From Chara braunii (lineage: Eukaryota > Streptophyta > Charophyceae > Charales > Characeae), in contig BFEA01000115.1 of the NCBI GenBank assembly GCA_003427395.1, positions 259,014-283,762 on the forward strand: a DNA stretch of 24,749 nt, written 5' to 3'. The translations under genes and the position numbers were made by a program. Positions 17,807 to 24,749 of this stretch are shown here, one piece after another (the stretch's first letter is position 1; every line of letters begins with the position of its first letter). Below the pieces are notes generated by a model. That model was not told where the DNA came from. It saw only the letters and a list, made by a program, of their open reading frames with translations, and did not search any database.

Positions 17807-17829
17807 TGAGGACCCATAAGATGGTCTCT
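17807..17829 (+). repeat. Isolated TAAGAT-loop hairpin
   Basis: GAGGACC-CA-TAAGAT-GGTCTCTC, with the TAAGAT loop at 17817-17822 flanked by pairing ACC/GGT and GAG/CTC. It matches the loop and pairing style of the array at 111-924 and lies right before a different hairpin array, linking the 3' region of element B to the 5' region of element A. Confidence 0.6.
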
Positions 17830-17833
17830 CAGT

Positions 17834-18120
17834 GATGTTTTGTTTTATAATAAGCCCCTTGGATTTTGGAAAAGGGGAGGTTTTGTGATGTTGTGTGTTA
17901 TGATGAGACCCCCTTGAGTTTTTTTTGAGGAGGGGAAGTTTGGTTTTATGGCGAGACCCCTCGTGATTTCTGGAAGAGGGAGTGTATTGTTTTGTGGTGA
18001 GACCCCTCGTGATTTTTGGAAGAGGGGATGTTTTGTTCTGTGACGAGACCCCTCGTGATTTTTGGAAGAGGGGGTGTTTTGTTTTATGATGAGAGCCCCT
18101 TGGATTTTTGGAGAGGGGAT
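17834..18120 (+). repeat. 46-bp tandem array of CCCCTC/GAGGGG hairpins
   Basis: Six units; the middle ones (about 17939-18074) are 46 bases each, of the type GAGACCCCTCGTGATTTTTG followed by GAAGAGGGG. Each unit folds on itself: CCCCTT/AAGGGG in the first (17855-17860, 17872-17877), CCCTC/GAGGG or CCCCTC/GAGGGG in the third to fifth, and CCCCT/AGGGG in the sixth. The change from TT/AA to TC/GA keeps pairing. Confidence 0.8.
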
Positions 18121-19500
18121 GTTTTTGTTGTTGAAAGACTCACCTTCAAAGGTGAGTAAACTGATTTATGGCATGGTAAGTTGTCTGGTGAGTGATAAAG
18201 TCTGACGAAAAGGGCCACTTTTGTTTGAAATTTTTGAGAAAGTCGCAATGAGTGTAGGGAAAGAGATGTCTCAGGATGGGTGGCTGCTGGCTCTGATCAA
18301 GTCAGGGGTCACGGCCTGGTGGGTTCAGCGGTGATTTTTGTTTGTAAGCGTGCGAAGGATGCCATGCCTATTGAGGGAGGGCTGGTAAATGCCTTCGGAC
18401 CCCTGCGTATCACGCAGTGGGCCACTGATTGTTTTGCGACGCCCCCGTCTAACCACTGGTGCTAATTCTGAGACATATTGAAGAAAGACCAAGCTAACGG
18501 AAAATAAGTTAGTACCTCTAGGGCATAACCCCATTGGATGGCTGCTAGCCGGCGCAACCTGGCTGCGGGACCACGTGGGTAAGAGTTTAAGGGGGGGTGT
18601 CCGCCCCTGTGAGATTACTCCGCGGAATAGTGATGGTTGATAATTTTTGGGGGAAATCCTGATTGGATGCTTATCAGGAGAAAATCTATCGTTGCGTAAC
18701 CAACGAGGGTACTGTCGTTAAATAACAATGCGGTGGGCCGTGGTCCTGGTCCGATCAGCCAGGCCATGGTGGGCCAACGTGGAGACCTAGCCTTTCTGTA
18801 CTAGACTGCAGAAAAGAGCTGAGCGGATATTAAGTATACATATATACTTATGTGTACTTGATTGCGAGAGATTTTTTTGAAGGGAGGCGAAAGTGTCTTC
18901 AAAGGTCTCGATTAAGGTCCGCGTCCCTAGTTTTTGCCAGGACTAGGGACACCCAACGAGAAGCCGAAGGTTGTCTAGGACCGGGGAGAGGACGATTGGG
19001 AAGGTCTTTGAAACTTATGCTGTCAGCGTCCTAATTTCTGGGCAGTAAGAGGCCCGGGTTAGAAACCTGGCAGCATATAGTTGTGGAGGCATGGTTTGAT
19101 GGAGGACTCTACCTTGTGTTTGTCGGCTAATCGGATTGGCTCCTGTTTCGTCAGCATTTGGAGTGTAGATAGGATTTATAGCTTTCTGATTTGGCGAAGC
19201 GACGGGGACGTCGCTTAATCTGGCCCGGTAAGCTGTCGGTGCGAATACCCTTACAAGGGTATCCGCCCTGTTTTTTGCAAACGACAGAAAATAGTTTTGG
19301 TTTAAAGTTTAAGTATACCGCGCTAGGCGCGGTCGCGTCTATAATTTTAACGTTGACTGGTTGGTTGACTAGAGTAAAGAGTGCATGGGCGCGCAGGTTT
19401 AAGGCGCGCGTGATTCTGTTTTGTTTTTTATCATAAAGTCGGCGCGGACATTGGTCGTTTGGTAAATGATATTATTAATATTTATTTATTTTTGATTAAG
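18121..19500. other. Hairpin-rich non-coding stretch, no gene seen
   Basis: Perfect stems include ACTCACCTT-CA-AAGGTGAGT (18138-18157), AAGTATA-CATA-TATACTT (about 18832-18850), GTCCCTAG/CTAGGGAC (18923-18930, 18943-18950), AAGCGAC-GGGGAC-GTCGCTT (19197-19216), ATACCCTT-AC-AAGGGTAT (19245-19262) and ACCGCGC-TAG-GCGCGGT (19317-19333). A run TTTAAGGGGGGG followed by TGT at 18586-18600 resembles a polypurine tract plus LTR start, but no partner LTR is present. Open frames are short and unremarkable. Confidence 0.6.
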
Positions 19501-20252
19501 TAGGAACTAGGGATATCATCTTCCGATTGGTACTTTGACCGAGGCGAGCGCGTGTGCACGGGCGATGGCGGCGAAGGCGACAGTGTGATTGCGGTAGGTC
19601 TTAGCACGCGGAGTGGGGCGACTGGCGGCCGTGGTACAGCTGGGTATGTCGGCGCAGACGCTGGGCGGCCGCGCGCACGGTTGTAGGCAGAGATGAGGCT
19701 CAGGCCAATCTCCCTGCCCTGAGCGCAGTGCCGCGCCGTCTTTTATGGCACTCCGCGGACATTGGTCTCAGGCTTGGGCTTAGCCCTATAGGTTACGACA
19801 TTGGGTTGGCGACACAGGGGTTCGGGGATCGAGGCCAGCGGAGCGTCGTGGAAGGAACCGATGGGGTCGAGGGCCGCCAGGGCTATCCCCCTTGATTTTG
19901 TTTGCGGGCGCGGTGGCGGGCCCGGTCCGTGGGGGCTGGCGAGGCGCTAGCAGCCCCGCTGTTCCCCGACCCTGCTGCTATTTTATCCTATTTCCCTTAT
20001 CTGTTTTGTTTGTCGTATCCCGAGGACGTGAGACAACGGTAGCAGCGCGTGGGGATGTGTTGTATCCGCAGGGGTGCCCGAAGTGCAATTACAAACTGTT
20101 TTTGTGGCTGTGCCGGGGCCGCGCCCCATTTTGCCTTGGGACGCGGGGCCGTGGTTACACCCGGGGCCTAAGGGCCAAGCTCAGTGGGTACGCCCATGAA
20201 CTGTTGAGATACAGGGCCGTGTTCGAACCCAGATGACGGGAACCTGCTGCAC
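19501..20252. other. GC-rich non-coding stretch of unknown origin
   Basis: Base composition becomes visibly GC-rich with many CpG and runs of G or C. No coding similarity is recognised in the 114-codon frame at 19892-20236. It directly precedes rRNA-derived sequence, so ribosomal spacer origin is possible but unproven. Confidence 0.4.
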
Positions 20253-20383
20253 GTGCACCGTCTGCCCACCCGCCGCCCGCTGAGAAGAGGTTTGAGTGTG
20301 AGCACGCTCGTTGGGACCCGGAGGATGGTGAACTGTGCCTTGAGACAATGGCCAGGGGAAGCTAGTGGGAGGCCGCTACAGCG
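20253..20383 (+). pseudogene. 26S rRNA-derived fragment, sense orientation
   Basis: The string CTGAGAAG (20280), then TTTGAGTGTGAGCA, GTTGGGACCCGG and GATGGTGAACT, matches from memory a highly conserved stretch of plant 26S/28S rRNA (usual form GGGACCCGAAAGATGG). The following GGGAGGCCGCTACAGCG corresponds to the conserved GGAGGCCCGCAGCG. Several substitutions in positions that are nearly invariant in working rRNA make it a relic. It stops near 20383-20406, where an inverted rRNA piece begins. Confidence 0.75.
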
Positions 20384-20406
20384 CTGGCTGGGCGGCGCTG
20401 TCCCGC

Positions 20407-20555
20407 GGCTGTTCCCATGGGACCCTTCTCCGCTACGGCCTTCGAGGTTCTCATTTGAATATTTGCTACTATCACCAAGATCCGCTCGAGGACCCGCACC
20501 ACGCACCACCTTCTACCCGCATTACGGGCTTTGCAGCGGTGTCAGGCGGCCACAA
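20407..20555 (-). pseudogene. 26S rRNA-derived fragment, antisense orientation
   Basis: Read on the minus strand, 20407-20485 matches the conserved 26S stretch containing CTTGGTGGTAGTAGCAAAT and ATTCAAATGAGAAC, here with a few substitutions (CTTGGTGATAGTAGCAAAT). The part to about 20555 (GGGCTTTGCAGCGG on the plus strand) looks like the neighbouring expansion segment. In an intact gene this piece lies a few hundred bases 3' of the preceding fragment on the same strand, so one of the two has been inverted. Confidence 0.7.
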
Positions 20556-20985
20556 ACAGTGCGCCGCCTGAAAACTACAGTTTTGGGACTTAGGCGCGAA
20601 GACGAGTATGAGTTTTGACGGTACTCTGGTTAGACCAGGCAGCGGAGATTAGGGGGGCTCAGGGCGCCCTTGATTTTGGGCGCGCTGAACCTTACGGGTA
20701 ACCCTCAAAGATGGCAAGATGGGTGGTCGCACTCGGCACATCAACGGACCGTCATTTCCGGCCGTTCAGAGGGTTAGACTCGGATTGGCCTGCCACGGAT
20801 GCGGCACCCAAAATCAGAAAAACNAAACGGGTTTTTTATGGGGTTGGTATGATACAAGCAAAAAGGGGTACGAAAGATAGCATGGGTTTGGGAAGTGGTT
20901 CGTCACAAAACCGAACTGCTGCAACTCCTGGAACCATTGAATTTGGTGTCCAATATGAGAAAGTGTTGCAGCAGACTGTCNAATT
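20556..20985. other. Non-coding stretch with one long hairpin
   Basis: The inverted repeat GGCTCAGGGCGCCC/GGGCGCGCTGAACC at 20656-20669 and 20678-20691 has 12 of 14 pairs around an 8-base loop. N's lie at 20824 and 20981. Nothing coding is recognised until the integrase fragment starts at 20986. Confidence 0.5.
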
Positions 20986-21339
20986 GTGGGGAATGATTTG
21001 GATGGTGCCTCGTACGTCATTCGTATACCTGGTCACTTACGCACTTACCCTGTTTTTCACGCCTCCAAGCTTGCACCTTTCGCTGAGACAGCACAGTTCC
21101 CATCACAGAGATCTATGCTGCCCCCAACCATGGATGGCCGCGTCGACGTCGACGACATCCCGGATCACAGAGACACGCCTGTTCCCAAGCCACCTGGCAG
21201 GGGAAGACCTCTCAAACCTGCGAGGGAGTACATAGTACATTTCAGGCATCATACTGATCCGAAGGAAGATCGATGGATTTCGAGGGAGGAACTTGTCAAG
21301 ACAGCTCCTCAGATCGTAGAGATTATTGGAAGAAACTGA
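20986..21339 (+). pseudogene. Ty3/Gypsy integrase C-terminus with chromodomain-like tail, fragment
   Basis: ASYVIRIPGHLRTYPVFHASKLAPF matches the C-terminal segment of Ty3/Gypsy integrases that precedes the chromodomain (general form P-x-H-x4-P-V-F-H-x-S-x-L). After a proline-rich linker, REYIVHFRHHTDPKEDRWIS resembles the chromodomain beta-strand and Trp pattern. The frame ends with TGA at 21337. Catalytic core, RNase H and RT are absent upstream, so this is an isolated fragment from an element different from A and B, whose integrases end with a GPY module and no chromodomain. There is no ATG; the open frame simply begins in disrupted sequence near the N at 20981. Confidence 0.8.
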
Positions 21340-22578
21340 ATGGGAAGGCACCATCATGAAGCATCTCAGCGGATGGAATGTGAGGAACAAGCCCTCTAGG
21401 GGCCCTATCANACATCACATTGTTCTGGGCTAAGGCCCCCAGCAATTCAAGTGCCCGCCCTAAGTGAAGGCGGGCCTGAATATTCGTCAAAGGCGAAATT
21501 TCACATTTCNATATGTGGGTATTCAGGCTCTCGCAGCACGCCAGTTGGTTGAGCAGACGAGTGAGCCTCACATTGCTGCGTCATAAAGTTGGCCCAGGCC
21601 TTGACAGTTGCGCCTGGGCACACATACACAAAGCAGGGCCGATACATGGGGAAGCAGGCCTTCGGGCTTGGCAAAAGCAGTAGTGCCAACGCACCTGCCT
21701 GGGAGTCCTGCACAGATGCAGCAAACTGCCCAAGTCCAGAGACTCAGGCCATGCCTAACTGCAAAGGGGCGCAGCCCCTCAACTGTAGTTTTGGGCGCAG
21801 GGTCTGGGACCCAACTGGAAGCTACTGGAAGCTTCCAGCCAGGCCACACCCAGCATCCAGGAGGCCGCCACTTCCACAAAAGGAAGGAGGCAGCCCATGC
21901 CAGGCATTCTGGCCAGTGCTGGCATTGCGGAAGTGCTGCTGCGCTCTCGCTTGATGCTGCGCTGCTGCCAAGGGCGCTGACGGGGCGGGCAGAGGTGAAG
22001 TGGGGCGCTGCAGGGCAGCAGCACGCAGGCCGCCATAGCCGGGCTGCTGGGTGCCAGGGGGTAATCCGGGCGATCAAGTGGTCTTCAGGGAAGGAGGCGA
22101 GTGTGAGGTAATCAAGGTCTGATTGAGGGTGACGAGATACGAACCTGGCGCATGAAGAGAGGTCGGCTATGTACATTGGTCTTCGAGTGTCGAAGTGAGC
22201 CTGTTGCCTGAACCAGATGTAGGTAGGCTAGTCGGGTAAAGTAGGCAGGGCGCTGGGTGCCAGACAGAGAGGAGCGACTTTGGATACTGTGTTGGTGTGG
22301 CCTACGGGCTGGGACATTGGCTCATTACTTCATTGTATTGCTCTATATGGTGGATACTCGGTGCATTTTGTACTCTCTGCTTGGATACGACTACCTTGAA
22401 ATCTGTGTGACTTCTGAACTTGGTTTTCTGTATTTCGTTCACACTCATATTCCTTGCACATAGTGAACTTCCGACGGGTTTAAATAACGCAGTTAGGAAA
22501 AAGGAAAGAAAAGAAATAAAAAACGCAGTTTGAATTTTGAAATTCATTTAGAAACTGCTTTCGTGACTGCGCCCTACT
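21340..22578. other. Stretch without a recognisable gene
   Basis: It follows the chromodomain-type integrase fragment and may contain the 3' end of that element. Perfect stems include GCCCGCC/GGCGGGC (21453-21459, 21469-21475) and the palindrome CTGGAAGCTTCCAG (about 21823-21836). N's lie at 21411 and 21510. Open frames on both strands overlap each other (the longest, 202 codons, minus strand, 21568-22176) and show no domain. From about 22200 the sequence becomes AT-richer. Confidence 0.5.
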
Positions 22579-22677
22579 TCTTCACCCGAATAGAAAGCCC
22601 GGTCACTATCGCCGCATCTGGACTGAAAGTTGGGCCAAATGCAGCTATAATGACCACGTGTTCTATTCGGGTGAAGA
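22579..22677. repeat. 99-bp foldback (near-palindrome), MITE- or small-RNA-precursor-like
   Basis: The outer 17 bases are perfect inverted repeats: TCTTCACCCGAATAGAA (22579-22595) and its complement (22661-22677). Inside, GGTCAcTATcGCcGCATcTGG pairs with the matching right arm with few mismatches and no gaps, so the palindrome is symmetric around 22628. No clear target-site duplication flanks it. Confidence 0.75.
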
Positions 22678-22690
22678 CCGTAATTACCCC

Positions 22691-22741
22691 ATCAGTCAAT
22701 CAATCAATCGATCAATCAATCAGTCAATCAATCAATCAATT
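22691..22741. repeat. (TCAA)n microsatellite
   Basis: About twelve units of a tetranucleotide TCAA/ATCA repeat with occasional G substitutions. It starts 14 bases after the foldback sequence. Confidence 0.95.
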
Positions 22742-22791
22742 GAAGGGGGAAAAGTGGAAAAGAAAAAGCACAAATGTGTGTGCGTGTGTGT

Positions 22792-22833
22792 GGGGGGGGA
22801 GGGGGGGGAGGGGGGGGAGGAAGGTGAGGGGGG
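22792..22833 (+). repeat. G-run tract with G-quadruplex potential
   Basis: Three runs of eight G separated by single A, then more G-rich sequence ending in a run of six G at 22828-22833. Single-base loops and long runs are ideal for a G-quadruplex. A complementary C-rich patch follows at 22836-22846. Confidence 0.9.
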
Positions 22834-22885
22834 TGCCCCCTCCCCCACCAATCTATCAATCAATCCAAAACAAAGAAAAGCGCGC

Positions 22886-22886
<1 letters not shown>

Positions 22887-22935
<49 letters not shown>
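22887..22935. repeat. (GT)n microsatellite
   Basis: An almost pure dinucleotide GT run of about 24 units, potentially Z-DNA forming, about 50 bases after the G-run tract. Confidence 0.97.
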
Positions 22936-22937
<2 letters not shown>

Positions 22938-23781
22938 GGAACCAGACCTGGCATCCTTCTTCAGGATCTCCATAAACACTGGGACCGGCTTCACTGTTGG
23001 ACTCTGTTGAACTGCAACCTCAAGAATGGCAGCGTCAGATAAAATTGGACAACTTTGTTTACCGGTTTCACATGCTTGGAAGTTGAATTCCCCCCTTGTT
23101 TCTGGGCATTGTGACTTCTGAGTTCTGAGGGCCATTACTGGACCCCTTCTTTTTCCTCTTTTTTTTTCTTTGTTTTCTTTCCAGCATTTCCTGTTTCTGA
23201 AGGCTACCGTAAATCTACTAGAGGAGGGGATAAGAACAACCTCCCCTACCCGTAGTAGACCTCTGATTAGCCGGTCCGTATGCTAGTGGGGAGCATCATC
23301 TGCTNNAAGTCAGGTCCATCTTCTCCTGAATACAAAAAATGAATTTACATCGTAAGTGAACTACTAGAGCTGCGAGAAAATGAAAGACCAATAAACTCCT
23401 GCTGAGGTACTTCGTTTTTTTTCTCGTGCGTGGGTTGTATTTGGCATCTTAGACTTCTAGATTAGTACATAACGTGCTGCTTTTCCTACCTTTCAACACG
23501 TTTCTTCATGACTATGCCGCTTCAAGTTAGTGTGCGACTTCGTTGAACTAGCTGTTTCACAGTTTATCCAAGCAGCCCAATCGCGCTGGGTTGGGATTCA
23601 TAATCATTCTTTGTTCTTCTCTCATCTACATCCCGACTTTTGTCTACTCTTTCCATGCCATTCGTACGTTGCTTCTACCTTTCACTCCTACGCAATGTTG
23701 TTATGCGTTATCACTCTGTGCCATCGCACCCCACGCTGGATCGGGGAGTCGGGACTGCTCCCCGTATCATCTCCCCCCCAG
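22936..23781. other. Stretch without a recognisable gene
   Basis: A T-rich run lies at about 23150-23180 and two N's at 23305-23306. Sequence from 23590 onward is pyrimidine-rich and ends in CTCCCCCCCAG (AG at 23780-23781), a strong 3' splice-site-like signal. It may be intron or 5' flank of the candidate exon that follows. Confidence 0.4.
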
Positions 23782-23961
23782 GTTGAAAGTCGAATTCAAC
23801 GGAATTGTTCATGTTCTCCGGCAAGACCAAGAGAAAGACTGACGCTGATCAGGCCTCCGGGAGAGGCATCGCCAGGTACAAGTTGGACGGGGAGGACATA
23901 CGGACGCGTTCCATCAACAAAAAGGGGAGCATACGGAGGCGTTCCCTCACCATCCATAAAG
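23782..23961 (+). other. Candidate exon encoding a short basic protein segment
   Basis: The stretch lies between a polypyrimidine-AG (23780-23781) and AAAG/GTAAAG (GT at 23962-23963), giving 180 bases. The ATG at 23811 opens MFSGKTKRKTDADQASGR, a lysine/arginine-rich sequence of 50 codons up to the donor. A duplicated block (GGGGAGGACATACGGACGCG at 23889 and GGGGAGCATACGGAGGCG at 23924) gives the protein an internal repeat. No family is recognised. Without the donor the frame runs on past 24020, so this may equally be a chance frame. Confidence 0.2.
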
Positions 23962-24056
23962 GTAAAGACCGCAGAACCATCAACAACTCTCCGGCGGAGA
24001 AAAGAAGCACATCAGAAACGAGNACCGGTAACCGGTGAGCATGCTAAAAAAATGTA

Positions 24057-24062
24057 TTTATT
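24057..24062 (-). terminator. Possible polyadenylation signal for the minus-strand gene
   Basis: Minus-strand AATAAA, about 590 bases downstream of the stop codon of the cysteine-rich coding end. It would give a long 3' untranslated region that contains the AAT microsatellite. Weak evidence by itself. Confidence 0.25.
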
Positions 24063-24257
24063 TGTTTCAACATGACAAGAGCAAGCATCAAAGCAGATCA
24101 AGCTCGATCCATTGGGGCCACGCCCAATAATCGGCAGANGAATAGTAGGACTGCGTTCCAAGTCACTCCGCGCTCGTGCCTACTCTACTAGTAGCGGATC
24201 GAAAGCTTTCCACCCACCGATAACCGAACAACACAGACAAAGCCTTATTCACGTTCC

Positions 24258-24307
<50 letters not shown>

Positions 24308-24323
24308 TAATAATAATAATAAT
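24258..24323. repeat. (AAT)n microsatellite
   Basis: About 21 AAT units with one interruption (ATAACAAT near 24301-24308). Confidence 0.97.
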
Positions 24324-24651
24324 TTGTCCCACATGACTGCGGTAAACAAAGACCACAGTGCCGTCACTCTCTGTAGTAGATTCTGTACAACCTTTCCACA
24401 ACATCTCCGGCGCCTCGGCTGTTGTTGGTCATGAGCCTAGCTCCATGTCGTCATCAAAAAACTGAAGACCGTAATCTAGCGGAGGCGATCGCGGTGAATG
24501 GTGATCGACCCCAGTCCTACACTAGTAGTGTTTGCTACGAGCCAAGGAAGCCTACACTAATAAGGTCAACTTGTAGACCCCGACGTCGNTTGCAACAATG
24601 CGTATTGCAGACTCCACCACAACGCAAACTGCAATGCCTTCCAACTCAGTG

Positions 24652-24749
24652 CTAGCACGCAGGCTTGCACTGTCCCTGAACGCACTTCTTCCCCTTGCCA
24701 CATTCACAGTCCTTGCAGCACTTCACGCACGGACCAGTGGGAAGGCAGC
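24652..24749 (-). CDS. 3' end of a cysteine-rich, metallothionein-like protein (partial)
   Basis: Read on the minus strand, the last 31 codons before TAG (24652-24654) hold nine cysteines: CLPTGPCVKCC, then KDCECGKGKKC and VQGQCKPAC. CC, C-x-C (CEC) and C-x2-C pairs, six or so lysines, and no aromatic residue are typical of metallothioneins, which bind Zn, Cu or Cd in the cytosol. The spacing is not that of the classical land-plant types I know, so a small secreted disulfide-rich protein is the alternative. The start and any upstream exons lie beyond the window. Apart from short repeats it is the only host-like coding sequence here. Confidence 0.5.
   Translation of the reverse strand, partial: CLPTGPCVKCCKDCECGKGKKCVQGQCKPAC

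Noticed and set aside
18586-18600. Polypurine tract plus 3' LTR start (TTTAAGGGGGGG then TGT)
   Set aside because: No matching 5' LTR copy, no paired TG...CA ends and no target-site duplication can be seen, so the LTR cannot be called.
20170-20236. tRNA gene or tRNA-derived SINE (A-box-like AAGCTCAGTGGG at 20177, B-box GTTCGAACC at 20221)
   Set aside because: Box spacing is plausible, but neither the acceptor nor the T stem pairs, and no second copy or tail is visible. At most a very degraded relic.
21568-22176. 202-codon minus-strand open frame
   Set aside because: Composition is Cys/Trp/Ala/Pro-rich without domain pattern, overlapping plus-strand frames are similarly long, and it crosses hairpin-rich GC sequence. 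Probably chance.

Overview
This is a stretch of eukaryotic, repeat-dominated DNA with no clearly intact host gene. Several things point to a plant-lineage genome: Ty3/Gypsy retroelement gene order, polypyrimidine-AG splice-acceptor-like sites, microsatellites, rRNA-derived debris and stop codons that look like decay of methylated cytosine. The particular Pol and downstream-ORF types remind me of the charophyte alga Chara, but that is recall, not something the window proves. Scattered single N's, two of them flanked by identical 95-base sequences, show a short-read assembly.

Layout. Positions 1-4556 are non-coding and extraordinarily rich in short perfect inverted repeats. About ten hairpins with a conserved TAAGAT loop and covarying stems lie at 111-924, a tight cluster of perfect stem-loops at 1812-1939, and palindromes at 3292-3479. 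Positions 4557-12401 are element A, a decayed Ty3/Gypsy retrotransposon: gag with a CCHC knuckle, aspartic protease, reverse transcriptase, RNase H and integrase. After these comes an extra Gag-like ORF 3' of pol, preceded by a splice-acceptor-like site. RT-RNase H-integrase is still an open frame of 996 codons, while gag, protease and the downstream ORF carry frameshifts and nonsense codons.

Positions 13140-17177 are element B, a second and internally deleted relative. It has 237 bases matching the start of the window, then 53 bases matching 4090-4142, then the C-terminal half of integrase, then a much longer version of the downstream Gag-like ORF. That ORF is 942 codons in one frame with six nonsense codons and no frameshift, and it ends in its own CCHC knuckle. 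Positions 17178-19500 are again hairpin-rich non-coding DNA, including one more TAAGAT hairpin and a 46-bp tandem array of CCCCTC/GAGGGG hairpins.

The remainder is a mosaic. It holds a rearranged 26S rRNA relic with one sense and one antisense piece (20253-20555), the C-terminus of a chromodomain-type Gypsy integrase (20986-21339), a 99-bp foldback sequence (22579-22677), (TCAA)n, G-run, (GT)n and (AAT)n tracts, and a possible small exon (23782-23961). On the minus strand at the right edge is the 3' end of a very cysteine-rich, metallothionein-like coding sequence.

In how the parts work together, gag, protease and pol would make the particle and the DNA copy. The downstream Gag-like protein and the structured non-coding RNA are the parts with no obvious textbook role and are the main reason to look again. 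LTR boundaries, primer-binding site and target-site duplications could not be fixed by eye.
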